A stretch of 64,000 nt of DNA from Oikopleura dioica (GCA_907165135.1 OU015570.1:1628489-1692488); one strand, 5' to 3'; counted from the first letter of the stretch, positions 32,286 to 43,439 are shown. Program-made: numbers and translations. The notes: generated by a model from the letters alone, not told the origin.

Positions 32286-32432
32286 GATGGCGACCAAACA
32301 GAAAGGGAAAATAATATAAGAGGAATTCTCCAAACGATCGAATATATTTCTCAAAACTATTTAACTCATCTTGATGAAAACGAGAGTGGAGGCGATCATG
32401 GATGGTTTCTCGTTTTGGCTAGAAAAGGATAA
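32286..32432 (+). CDS. Exon-like segment, 49 codons, duplicated
   Basis: Open frame GDQTERENNIRGILQTIEYI...HGWFLVLARKG ending in TAA, well-formed but without a start codon or known family. Copy 2 at 39601-39747 is the same. Probably a fragment of the gene whose other exons lie at 31301-31785. Confidence 0.3.
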   Translation, partial: DGDQTERENNIRGILQTIEYISQNYLTHLDENESGGDHGWFLVLARKG

Positions 32433-32462
32433 TTGACCATTTTATTTGCTCAAGAGGCTAAC

Positions 32463-33091
32463 AGTGATGTTTGCAAGTGCCTTTGTATTTTACCTGAGCT
32501 TGAGCGCGGGTACACTCTCTGAACTCGGGTCAAGCGTATTTGACAAGACGAACTGATTTTTGTTTTGGCTTTTCATCGCGCTTGTCATAGAAAGTTTTAA
32601 ACCTGCCATAAGAGAAATTCGATCGAAGGCACTGCAATGGGCGCTGTTGAAATTTTGAACTAAGAAAATTCATTCTCTTAAAAATAAATTTGCTGCAAAA
32701 ATGTCGCAAAAAGAAAAGAGAATCCGCATGACATTGGCCGAGAAAAAAAGATATGCAGAGATTATAGTGAAGACGCCGGAGAAGAGTGATGCAAAGAAGA
32801 TTATTAATGGGCTATTTCGAAAGACACATGATGGAAAAGACATTTCGACGCGGTTGGAGGTGGAAGAAGTACCACAAGTTCTAGTAAGAGAAGATGCCGA
32901 CGCTGAAAAGCCATCGACTTCAAAATCGCCAAAGAAGCAGCCGAAAATAACGGTTTTTTGTTAAAAAGTAAATCTGTGAATAAAAATTGAAAAAATAGTG
33001 GCCTAAAGTTGGATTTTTTCGGATGACAGATTTCGGAGATTTTTCAAAAAAGTGGCCTGAAGTTGCTCGGCCTTAAGTTGGGGTTTCACTG
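32463..33091. mobile_element. pogo/Tigger-like non-autonomous element (copy 1)
   Basis: The right end is ...GGCCTTAAGTTGGGGTTTCACTG at 33091, followed by TA. Its inner part (CTGTCATCC...GGCCACT) matches the TA-flanked MITE at 59669-60249. The left end is uncertain (CAGTGATG near 32466 is a candidate). Copy 2 ends near 40413. A short ORF inside resembles the start of a pogo transposase. Confidence 0.5.
32701..32964 (+). pseudogene. Remnant of a pogo-type transposase N-terminus
   Basis: ATG 32701. RIRMTLAEKKRYAEIIVKTP resembles the start of the CENP-B/pogo helix-turn-helix, after which the reading passes into a charged Ser/Lys tail and stops at 87 codons. Copy 2 (40016-40288) ends three codons later because its T-run is two bases longer. 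No DDE domain follows. Confidence 0.4.
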
Positions 33092-33505
33092 TATCAATGG
33101 GCAATTTATAAATCTTTCTTTGAAAAAAGAAATACGGCTTACGCGGCGTCCACCCTAGCCGCGAGAGAAATGCCTGAGGGCGAATGCAGCGCTGTGCGCT
33201 TCGCGCCGCGCAAAAATGGTCAAAAATAGACCTTCAATCGTGAATTACAGTATGTTTGTCATCTGCTTCCCAAAATTTATCAACTGAATATTTTTCACCT
33301 CAATCGAAATAATATATTTATCAAAAAATTTTCTGGGAAGCTTGTGACTAACATGTATTTAACATATATTTCCATATATCTCTTCAACCCTTTAATTTTT
33401 TTCTCTAAAATATGTTTTTAACCTTTTAACAGATATATTAAACCTGTAAAAGTTTGAAAACAATACGATTTGTCTATCAAAAGATAGTATTTTTGGGCGC
33501 GAACG

Positions 33506-33709
33506 CTACAAACAGGGAATCTTCAATGTCAAGAAATCTCCATTTTTAGATGTAAACTTATGTTCATCATCATCATCCATAAGTGGTTCGAAATAGATTA
33601 CGACCTCTAAAAATTTGAGAGAACTTTTCGTAAACTGGAAGATATTGTGCTCGACGTCGCTCTCTGTGAAAGTGAAGAACTTGAAGGAATTCCATGTGGT
33701 TTCCAACAA
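33506..33709 (-). CDS. ORF fragment downstream of the env-like segment, duplicated
   Basis: Minus-strand open frame WNSFKFFTFTESDVEHNIFQ...EPLMDDDDEHKF, about 67 codons to a stop, just outside the left end of element 2. Without element 2 it would lie about 50 bp downstream, on the minus strand, of the env-like ORF 38265-38570. It may be its next exon. Copy 2 at 40830-41033. No family recognised. Confidence 0.3.
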   Translation of the reverse strand: MLETTWNSFKFFTFTESDVEHNIFQFTKSSLKFLEVVIYFEPLMDDDDEHKFTSKNGDFLTLKIPCL

Positions 33710-33959
33710 GCATTTTGAAGGAAAATTATGAATGTCCTAGGGTTAGGGTTCCGCACGATTGGACCAAAAATTTATTTTTTAATAAAATTTGGAGATTCCA
33801 CCAAAAATATGCCAAGGAACTCATTCCTGGTCTCTGTTTTCCCCAAAAATCCCCCCTTCAGCCCTTTTTAGGGCTTCAAAGTAAATTTTGCCAAAGAGGC
33901 CTGCTGCGCGCTGATTGGCTGGCGCTCGTCGCGGGAATATAAATCGGGTAATGCTAACC

Positions 33960-34200
33960 ACCGTCGACCTGGAGTTGGCTGAGTGGTGAGCGCTTCTCTT
34001 TGCAAAGAGGAGGCGGCGAGCTCGAAGCCAGCTCGAACGCACCCCCTTTTCCATGTTTGGCTTTCTAGCTTCAACATGGAAAACGCGGATGGGCCTCGAA
34101 AAAGAAAAATTCTTTTTGAGATTCGAGCTCACGCCCGTCCGCCAATCCTTTTTGAAGGACTGCGCTCACCACTCAGCCAACAGCTACTTGGGGGGTGGTC
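33960..34200. repeat. Inverted tRNA-like segment inside element 2
   Basis: GTTGGCTGAGTGGTGAGCGC at about 33973 contains an A-box-like sequence and is followed by a potential 5-bp anticodon stem with loop TTGCAAA and a GAGCTCGAA B-box-like stretch. The same GTTGGCTGAGTGG occurs inverted at about 34166-34185. No closed cloverleaf can be drawn with confidence, so this is a tRNA-like repeat and not a tRNA gene. Present also at 41280-41500. Confidence 0.35.
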
Positions 34201-34763
34201 CCGTTTACCGAGTTTCGACTCGAAATTTCCGGAGTCAAAGTTTCCGGACATTTTTTGGATTTTAATCAATCCCCCCGATTTCGTCAACTTTGACTTCGAA
34301 CTACTTTTTTTGGTCGGTTTTTAAAGGTTTTTAAAGGATGAGGGCTCATTTTGAAAATAGCAAAGTTTCGAAATCTTCAAAAATGGGATTCTCAGATTAT
34401 TAATGAATTTTCTTGAAATTTTTACTTGTTTATATTCTGCCTATTTATGATATGCTTATTATTTATTATTTTCGAAATATTTTTTGCTTTATATATTATC
34501 TGGTTATTAGAATTTAGTCATTATAAATGATAGACACTTTAAAAAAGCGAAAAATGATCAGAAATAGCATCATTTGGGCCCAATTCTGATGGAAAATTTT
34601 TATTTTTGAAAAAGCGGCCAAATTTAAGCTTTCTATAGAGCCCTTATTCGTCTAATTCTATCGACTCTCAAAAGTGGAAAAATTGCGGGACCCTGCGAAA
34701 TTGAGTGAAAGAAAAAAGAGAAGTTATAACGACATAGTGATTTTCAGAATTTACATTTTAAAT

Positions 34764-37097
34764 TTACTGTGGAACAATGACAGATTTTTTAAATTTTCGC
34801 GGTATGAGCGCTAGCTGGCGTTGGTCTTCCTGTAGGCTTCTTCTTTTTCTCTCTTCGCGCTGAGTTTTCTGGCTTCTAAAAGCCGCCATCAGCTTCGATT
34901 CTGCTTCGTGCGGCTTAAGATCATCCAGCCATTCATTCAGCTTGTTAAATTTGGCTCGCCCGTTTTCGTACATCTTTTCGTGGCATAGATTTTGGATTGA
35001 TTTCTCAAATCCCTTGAGAGTGGCGAAGGACGATTCTTAATTAAATTCAGATATGCTTTATTCAAAAGAAAATTACCGACTGCTCTGTTCGAGCAACTAA
35101 TTTTTCTGTCGTCTGGCAAGTTCAAATTCTTTAGAAGCCCGAAATCCTTCATGTATTTCTTCAGACTTCCACCGACAACAGCAACAGCAACAGTGTTCAG
35201 TCGCTTGATTCTTGTTGCGGAAACCTTCTGGAATCTTTCTTCAATCAGTTCCACGGTTTTTAGATTCCTCGGATGAAGACATCAGAGCCGCCTGATCCAA
35301 AAGACACGAATACGGCTCGTTTGAATCAACAATCGTCTTCATTCGCTGAATCACTGACTGGAACAAGTCTTTCAATCCCAGGAAAGACAGAGCTTCGTTG
35401 TTCACCTTTGAGATCTTCTTGTGGAAATGATTGATGTTCGCGCAGTAGTTCAGGAACAATGTTGCAGCGTCGAGCAAAACCCCATTATCTCGACCGGAGC
35501 AAAGTTTGTGGATCTGGTGAAACTTGCTGTCCTCAAAACTTCTTGTCATCATGTGCTTTGTCGCGTTCATCACCGTCGGAAAATGTCTCACAAGAGCGCC
35601 CGAGTTGCGACAGTCATTACCGAAGCGCTTGCCTATTAACATTAATTGAGAAAAATCATTCGAAGGAAGTTACCTAGATCGTGAGAGAAAATCTTTGTTC
35701 TGGTGCTCTCCAAATCGTATTTAAGAAGCAGCTGAAGCGATCGGCGACCATCCTGTTGGACGTACCCAAATTTTTCTGGTTTTCCGAAGACACTCTTCAC
35801 AAGTTCCAGTAAGGTAAATGCTTCTTCATTGACCTCTTTTAACGCAGAACAGCTGTTCTTGTCGCAGTTCGAAACGCAGTGCATCGCACAAAAGAGTGAT
35901 GGAGGTGCTTCCTTGTTGATTTCCCGCGTCAGTTTTTCTGCAACGATTGCGTTTGCGTTGATTTGAGCTGACTGCTGGTCAGACATAAGGAGATCAATCT
36001 TCTCGCCGATGACTCGTCCCAAACTGGTCTTGTTTATGATCGCAATCATTTGGTCGGCAATTATTTGACTTGTACCTCCGATCGAACGCTCGGTTCCGAT
36101 GAGATGAAGCTTGCCAGACTCGTCTATCAGCCCGACTGAAATCGTTTTGGATGCATCTAACATGGCTGCGCCGTCACTTGCGAGGTGGAATCGTTTGCCT
36201 TTAAGAATGACATCTTTGGTGTGCTCTTCGTTCAAATACTTCAATGAATCACGAAGTCGCTCAAACCAGTCAGGCGATGGAACTCTTTTTTCTTCGCCCA
36301 GAAGCTCGGGATAATACTTTGCTGTCGTTTTAAAGAAATTGTGGATGCTACTTGCTGTTTCTCCTTTAATAAGCATTTCCAGCGACAAGTTGATAAATTT
36401 GGGACTCCAAGTTCTGTTATCACCACCTTTTCCGTTACTAGGAAGTTTCCCGCTGCGAAGAAAAATATCGGTGATCGGCGATTTATCTTTAACCAGTTCC
36501 GGCTCATCATTTGCTTCCTGGATTTTGTCGACAACTTCATCTTCTTGGATTATTTCTTCTGATTCAGGCATCCATTTTTCCTCAAGCTCACCAGAATCTT
36601 CAATGAACACCTCGTTCATTTTGTCGTTGTTGTCTTCGTTGATTTCAGTCGTTTTCAATATTTGCGACAGACCAGTCGATCGGGTTCCAAGATCTTTCGC
36701 CGCAAAAGTAACGCAATCTTCCTTCGAAAAACTCGTTTTCGATTCGAAACCAGTGCTCAAGGTCTCGACGAACCTGATTTTTTCTTTGTCAATTTCATTC
36801 CTTTCAAGCAATTGTCAAAGACAAGTTCTGGTTGGTTTGTGATGATGTCTATGAAGGAGGATAGAAAAAATAACTTAGATGTATCATACCTTCGAGATAG
36901 GGAATTATCGCTGAATAAAATCCAGAAGTGTTTCTCGAATGTTTCTTTGCAATTTTCTCCAATTCTTCGGAATTCTCTAATATAGTTTCGAGGTATTCTC
37001 TTGAAAAGCCGGTGAATCGGACTTTCGTGTTGGAAGGCTTAATAATAAGCGGTGCGCGAAGGAACTTCATAAAAGATCGCTTGTTGAAAGAAAACAT
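34764..37097 (-). CDS. hAT-like transposase, four exons, about 736 residues, two frame breaks
   Basis: Exons 37097-36890, 36848-35674, 35632-35077 and 35035-34764. All three introns are exactly 41 nt with GT-AG ends. Exon lengths total 2,211 nt (737 codons). Motifs in hAT order: FHLASDGAAMLDASK (first Asp), DLLMSDQQSAQINANAI (second Asp), FCAMHCVSNC (C-x2-H), FSHDLGKRFGND, and a C-terminal SNRAVESSFATLKGFEK block followed by NKLNEWLDDL and a basic helix. The last blocks resemble an uncharacterised transposase family I recall from cnidarian genomes. Single-base frame changes lie near 36790-36800 (beside an A-run) and near 35255-35270, which compensate overall. Either could be sequence error. 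Confidence 0.7.
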
Positions 37098-37363
37098 CTT
37101 GACGATAAAATTGAGAAAATTTACTCGCTCAATGATTCAAAAATTCGAATGAATTTTATTGCGTTAAAAAGTTAGGCTGAAATTGTAATCTAGAAAAAAT
37201 TAAGTTTTCGAGAAAAAAATGCTTTTTAATTTCTAGAACTTCTACGTCAAGAAAAGACTGAGACAGCACATCAAGCGCAAGAACAGAAACTTTATTTGAA
37301 AGAGAGTAGAGTTTCTTAAAGAAGAGACAGCTATCATTTTTCGCCCCTAGTCCCCCTATTTAA

Positions 37364-37740
37364 GGGATCCCCCGATCTCACCAACTTTGACCTCTATCTA
37401 CTTTTTTGAGCTTACGTAGCTGGTTTTGGGCGCATTAGAAAGCCCGCTTCGAAAGGAGCAAATTCTGGTAGAATCAGCTTGCCAGCAAAACATTCGCTTA
37501 TGCATTAGAGGCCGTCAAAGTGATTAACATTTTGAAAAATGGCCATTTTAGGTCATTTTTAAATCGTATCTACTTTTTTTGGGCTTTGGGATTCAAAATC
37601 TTTTTCGTTTATCTAAAAGTATAGACGCTAATCTTTATTTTTTGGTAGAATCAGCATGATCGGATAAGTTAAGAAACGCGACGAATGTTTTTTGCACAGT
37701 TGGACAGTCACTGGCGATAAACTTGGTGGATAGATACTTC
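37364..37740. mobile_element. TTAA-type MITE fragment
   Basis: Begins TTTAAGGGATCCCCCGAT and continues TTTGACCTCTATCTACTTTT, AGAATCAGCTTG and CATTCGCTTATGCATTA, shared with 43825-44509 (inverted) and 50767-51380. The right end is missing. Confidence 0.6.
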
Positions 37741-38264
37741 TGCAGGTCGATTTGCACTTTGAGAGGGGCATTAGACCAAAGTGAGGGGTTGAATTTTGAG
37801 GCAGTTTTTGGATTTTTTTAATTATTCTAATAAGTTCTTTCTGGTTTCATAAGAATAATCATTCTTCCGTTATAAGAGGGCCTCCAGAGGCTGCTTCGTT
37901 TTTAACCAATCAGAGCGCACCTAGCTTTCTCACGGCGATTCATAACAAACTGCTAGAATTAAAACTACCAGCACAAGAAAACGGTGAATTTTTAGAGAAA
38001 CTTTCAAAAGAAAAATGATTTTTTATTTTATCGCTATCATAATTTGGCAACGCGAAGTTTGTGCTGCCACTAGAAGTATGAAAAACCGAGAGAAATCGGC
38101 GACTCCGATGGTGAATCGGAATATTAATATCATCATTTTTTCGCCGTATTCGAAAACCTAAACTTTATAAAAGTCAATTCTTAATACAATAAGGATTTGG
38201 ATTTTGAAAAATAAGGTCCTCCAATCGTGCGGAACCCTACCTAGGGTTATTGTCTACTACGTCG

Positions 38265-39320
38265 TTAAGTGAACTCGTCTCTTCCTTTGTGTGGGCAGCA
38301 TTCCATATGCCATACACATTCGTTACCTTTACTTGATGATGGAGTGATGGCATAGTAAATTTTTGTGACTTTCCGAAAATTCACCTGGACCAACAAAGGA
38401 CACATTTGATTCAAGACCGATCCAGTCTTTGACAAAAAATTAAAATAGTTCTTTGCCTGCAGGTTTATGTCTTTGCTATTCTCATAACAAACGAGGTTTC
38501 TTCGGAAGGGTTCCTCTCGTGTCCATTTCGAGAAATGTACCTCTCGTGTCCATGCACCTCTCGTGGCCATATACCTCTCGTGTCCATATACCTCTCGTGG
38601 TCATGACGTAGAGACTTGCGATCACGGAGCATTTTGATGATAAGTTGGGTCTCCAAGCATTTTTTCAAGGATACTATGAGAAGGTCCTTTTGATTGAGTT
38701 AAAATTTCAATAGTTTCAAGTAAGAATAAGTAAATTTATTTGCACAAACCAGACAAAATTCTCTTTAGAATAAGAGGCAAATGTATGAGGGTACTATATT
38801 TAATATAGTTATCTTTTTCAGGTTTTTCGATTAAACAAATTGTTTTCATCAATTCATCTCGATTTTTATTCATATAAAAACTTAATTTATGACCTCTTAT
38901 TATAAATATATAAAGCGTGTAAGCACTCTCTTTGAGGAAATTGGGAGACCCTAAGTTTCATAAGCCGGTGAGTAATGACCACGAGAGGTATATGGCCACG
39001 AGAGGTGCATGGACACGAGAGGTACATTTCTCGAAATGGACACGAGAGGAACCCTTCCGATTTCTTCGAGAGAATTCAGGAAGATGTGGAGAGAATTGAA
39101 CGTTTAACACGACTTGCTGGTCTGCGTCGGTGTAATATGTGTGTTTGGTGCTATTCGTGAGGATTATCCCCAAATTCTGTAAGTTTGCGGTTCCGGATCT
39201 GGTAAAGTTGAGAAGTTGTAGAATGATGCATATTATGCTGGTCAAATTATTTTCTAGGCCGCAAATCATATCGGCGTTGAGGGTCTGTGTCTTCAGAAAT
39301 CTGTAATGGGGAATTATCAA
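38265..39320 (-). pseudogene. env-like or unassigned ORF interrupted by a MITE (copy 1)
   Basis: On the minus strand a frame runs from 39320 (TQTLNADMICGLENNLTSII...STKHTYYTDADQQ) into the MITE at 38503-39059 and resumes in the same frame at 38494 (NLVCYENSKDINLQAKNYF...NECVWHMECCPHKG). It lies downstream of the pol of the minus-strand gypsy element at 43.5-49 kb in the duplicated arrangement, where env would be expected. No signal peptide or membrane segment is visible, so env is only a guess. Copy 2 at 42398-43471 extends further upstream. Confidence 0.4.
38503..39059. mobile_element. MITE with repeated CACGAGAGG motifs (copy 1)
   Basis: Inverted ends CGGAAGGGTTCCTCTCGTGT...ACACGAGAGGAACCCTTCCG. 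Each arm carries four or five units of (A/C)CTCTCGTG(G/T)CCAT. Flanks share TTTCTT. No ORF inside. Copy 2 at 42573-43129. Confidence 0.75.
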
Positions 39321-39369
39321 TCGGGCAATAATCGAAAGCCGTTTAAACTTCCTTTTCGATTGGGAATTT

Positions 39370-42300
39370 ACTTGGTTCTACTAGTCGGCCACAATCATCA
39401 GATTAGTAAGCAAAAGTGACGGCGCGCTAGTTCTTTACACGCTGCGCGGGGAGCCCGAAAAGCATTAGCGCGCGCCATAATCTCAGTGGGTGCTTGTTTT
39501 GACCCAGTACACGGAATCAGATGCAAACAATACCGGGTGATTAACACAAAAAAGTTCCCGGATTTTTTTGTATAACCTTGCATCCCTTTTAGTTTTTTTT
39601 GATGGCGACCAAACAGAAAGGGAAAATAATATAAGAGGAATTCTCCAAACGATCGAATATATTTCTCAAAACTATTTAACTCATCTTGATGAAAACGAGA
39701 GTGGAGGCGATCATGGATGGTTTCTCGTTTTGGCTAGAAAAGGATAATTGACCATTTTATTTGCTCAAGAGGCTAACAGTGATGTTTGCAAGTGCCTTTG
39801 TATTTTACCTGAGCTTGAGCGCGGGTACACTCTCTGAACTCGGGTCAAGCGTATTTGACAAGACGAACTGATTTTTGTTTTGGCTTTTCATCGCGCTTGT
39901 CATAGAAAGTTTTAAACCTGCCATAAGAGAAATTCGATCGAAGGCACTGCAATGGGCGCTGTTGAAATTTTGAACTAAGAAAATTCATTCTCTTAAAAAT
40001 AAATTTGCTGCAAAAATGTCGCAAAAAGAAAAGAGAATCCGCATGACATTGGCCGAGAAAAAAAGATATGCAGAGATTATAGTGAAGACGCCGGAGAAGA
40101 GTGATGCAAAGAAGATTATTAATGGGCTATTTCGAAAGACACATGATGGAAAAGACATTTCGACGCGGTTGGAGGTGGAAGAAGTACCACAAGTTCTAGT
40201 AAGAGAAGATGCCGACGCTGAAAAGCCATCGACTTCAAAATCGCCAAAGAAGCAGCCGAAAATAACGGTTTTTTTTGTTAAAAAGTAAATCTGTGAATAA
40301 AAATTGAAAAAATAGTGGCCTAAAGTTGGATTTTTTTCGGATGACAGATTTCGGAGATTTTTCAAAAAAGTGGCCTGAAGTTGCTCGGCCTTAAGTTGGG
40401 GTTTCACTGTATCAATGGGCAATTTATAAATCTTTCTTTGAAAAAAAAGAAATACGGCTTACGCGGCGTCCACCCTAGCCGCGAGAGAAATGCCTGAGGG
40501 CGAATGCAGCGCTGTGCGCTTCGCGCCGCGCAAAAATGGTCAAAAATAGACCTTCAATCGTGAATTACAGTATGTTTGTCATCTGCTTCCCAAAATTTAT
40601 CAACTGAATATTTTTCACCTCAATCGAAATAATATATTTATCAAAAAATTTTCTGGGAAGCTTGTGACTAACATGTATTTAACATATATTTCCATATATC
40701 TCTTCAACCCTTTAATTTTTTTTTCTCTAAAATATGTTTTTTTAACCTTTTAACAGATATATTAAACCTGTAAAAGTTTGAAAACAATACGATTTGTCTA
40801 TCAAAAGATAGTATTTTTGGGCGCGAACGCTACAAACAGGGAATCTTCAATGTCAAGAAATCTCCATTTTTAGATGTAAACTTATGTTCATCATCATCAT
40901 CCATAAGTGGTTCGAAATAGATAACGACCTCTAAAAATTTGAGAGAACTTTTCGTAAACTGGAAGATATTGTGCTCGACGTCGCTCTCTGTGAAAGTGAA
41001 GAACTTGAAGGAATTCCATGTGGTTTCCAACAAGCATTTTGAAGGAAAATTATGAATGTCCTAGGGTTAGGGTTCCGCACGATTGGACCAAAAATTTATT
41101 TTTTAATAAAATTTGGAGATTCCACCAAAAATATGCCAAGGAACTCATTCCTGGTCTCTGTTTTCCCCAAAATCCCCCTTCAGCCCTTTTAGGGCTTCAA
41201 AGTAAATTTTGCCAAAGAGGCCTGCTGCGCGCTGATTGGCTGGCGCTCGTCGCGGGAATATAAATCGGGTAATGCTAACCACCGTCGACCTGGAGTTGGC
41301 TGAGTGGTGAGCGCTTCTCTTTGCAAAGAGGAGGCGGCGAGCTCGAAGCCAGCTCGAACGCACCCCTTTTCCATGTTTGGCTTTCTAGCTTCAACATGGA
41401 AAACGCGGATGGGCCTCGAAAAGAAAAATTCTTTTTGAGATTCGAGCTCACGCCCGTCCGCCAATCCTTTTGAAGGACTGCGCTCACCACTCAGCCAACA
41501 GCTACTTGGGGGTGGTCCCGTTTACCGAGTTTCGACTCGAAATTTCCGGAGTCAAAGTTTCCGGACATTTTTTGGATTTTAATCAATCCCCCGATTTCGT
41601 CAACTTTGACTTCGAACTACTTTTTTGGTCGGTTTTTAAAGGTTTTTAAAGGATGAGGGCTCATTTTGAAAATAGCAAAGTTTCGAAATCTTCAAAAATG
41701 GGATTCTCAGATTATTTATGAATTTTCTTGAAATTTTTACTTGTTTATATTCTGCCTATTTATGATATGCTTATTATTTATTATTTTCGAAATATTTTTG
41801 CTTTATATATTATCTGGTTATTAGAATTTAGTCATTATAAATGATAGACACTTTAAAAAAGCGAAAAATGATCAGAAATAGCATCATTTGGGCCCAATTC
41901 TGATGGAAAATTTTTATTTTTGAAAAAGCGGCCAAATTTAAGCTTTCTATAGAGCCCTTATTCGTCTAATTCTATCGACTCTCAAAAGTGGAAAAATTGC
42001 GGGACCCTGCGAAATTGAGTGAAAGAAAAAAGAGAAGTTATAACGACATAGTGATTTTCAGAATTTACATTTTAAATTTACTGTGGAACAATGACAGATT
42101 TTTTAAATTTTCGCGGTATGAGCGCTAGCTGGCGTTGGTCTTCCTGTAGGCTTCTTCTTTTTCTCTCTTCGCGCTGAGTTTTCTGGCTTCTAAAAGCCGC
42201 CATCATTTTCGCCGTATTCGAAAACCTAAACTTTATAAAAAGTCAATTCTTAATACAATAAGGATTTGGATTTTGAAAAATAAGGTCCTCCAATCGTGCG

Positions 42301-43439
42301 GAACCCTACCTAGGGTTATTGTCTACTACGTCGTTAAGTGAACTCGTCTCTTCCTTTGTGTGGGCAGCATTCCATATGCCATACACATTCGTTACCTTTA
42401 CTTGATGATGGAGTGATGGCATAGTAAATTTTTGTGACTTTCCGAAAATTCACCTGGACCAACAAAGGACACATTTGATTCAAGACCGATCCAGTCTTTG
42501 ACAAAAAAATTAAAATAGTTCTTTGCCTGCAGGTTTATGTCTTTGCTATTCTCATAACAAACAAGGTTTCTTCGGAAGGGTTCCTCTCGTGTCCATTTCG
42601 AGAAATGTACCTCTCGTGTCCATGCACCTCTCGTGGCCATATACCTCTCGTGTCCATATACCTCTCGTGGTCATGACGTAGAGACTTGCGATCACGGAGC
42701 ATTTTGATGATAAGTTGGGTCTCCAAGCATTTTTTCAAGGATACTATGAGAAGGTCCTTTTGATTGAGTTAAAATTTCAATAGTTTCAAGTAAGAATAAG
42801 TAAATTTATTTGCACAAACCAGACAAAATTCTCTTTAGAATAAGAGGCAAATGTATGAGGGTACTATATTTAATATAGTTATCTTTTTCAGGTTTTTCGA
42901 TTAAACAAATTGTTTTCATCAATTCATCTCGATTTTTATTCATATAAAAACTTAATTTATGACCTCTTATTATAAATAAATAAAGCGTGTAAGCACTCTC
43001 TTTGAGGAAATTGGGAGACCCTAAGTTTCATAAGCCGGTGAGTAATGACCACGAGAGGTATATGGCCACGAGAGGTGCATGGACACGAGAGGTACATTTC
43101 TCGAAATGGACACGAGAGGAACCCTTCCGATTTCTTCGAGAGAATTCAGGAAGATGTGGAGAGAATTGAACGTTTAACACGACTTGCTGGTCTGCGTCGG
43201 TGTAATATGTGTGTTTGGTGCTATTCGTGAGGATTATCCCCAAATTCTGTAAGTTTGCGGTTCCGGATCTGGTAAAGTTGAGAAGTTGTAGAATGATGCA
43301 TATTATGCTGGTCAAATTATTTTCTAGGCCGCAAATCATATCGGCGTTGAGGGTCTGTGTCTTCAGAAATCTGTAATGGGGAATTATCAATCGGGCAATA
43401 ATCGAAAGCCGTTTAAACTTCCTTTTCGATTGGGAATTT
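39370..43439. repeat. Tandem duplication, copy 2 (4,070 bp, internally deleted)
   Basis: Matches 32052-34891 then 38131-39369 of copy 1. The join at CATCA (42201-42205) corresponds to CATCA at 34887-34891 and 38131-38135 in copy 1, so about 3.25 kb of element 2 is missing. Differences from copy 1 are mostly homopolymer lengths, with only a handful of substitutions noted. Features of copy 1 recur: exon-like 39601-39747, pogo-like ORF 40016-40288, minus ORF 40830-41033. Confidence 0.9.
41068..42308. mobile_element. Deletion derivative of element 2 (1,241 bp)
   Basis: Both ends (TAGGGTTCCGCACG... and complement) and the CCTAGGGT target duplication (41060-41067, 42309-42316) are retained. The transposase is lost except for about 40 C-terminal codons (42068-42205). 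This is a non-autonomous, MITE-like copy caught beside its parent. Confidence 0.85.

Larger units (their letters stand above)
33744..38239. mobile_element. hAT-like DNA transposon, element 2 (autonomous-type, 4,496 bp)
   Basis: Perfect ends TAGGGTTCCGCACGATTGGA and complement at 38239. An exact 8-bp target duplication CCTAGGGT lies at 33736-33743 and 38240-38247. Eight-bp duplications and (C/T)AGGG ends are typical of hAT. It carries a minus-strand four-exon transposase (34764-37097). A TTAA-type MITE piece lies inside at 37364-37740. The left arm holds an inverted tRNA-like segment (33960-34200). Confidence 0.85.
32052..39369. repeat. Tandem duplication, copy 1 (full, 7,318 bp)
   Basis: Sequence from ACTTGGTTCTACTAG at 32052 recurs from 39370. 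The junction at 39365-39369 is AATTT. The same five bases precede copy 1 (32047-32051) and end copy 2 (43435-43439), so the duplication arose at a 5-bp microhomology. Copy 1 contains an exon-like segment, a pogo-like relic, the complete hAT-like element 2 and env-like ORFs with a MITE. Confidence 0.9.
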
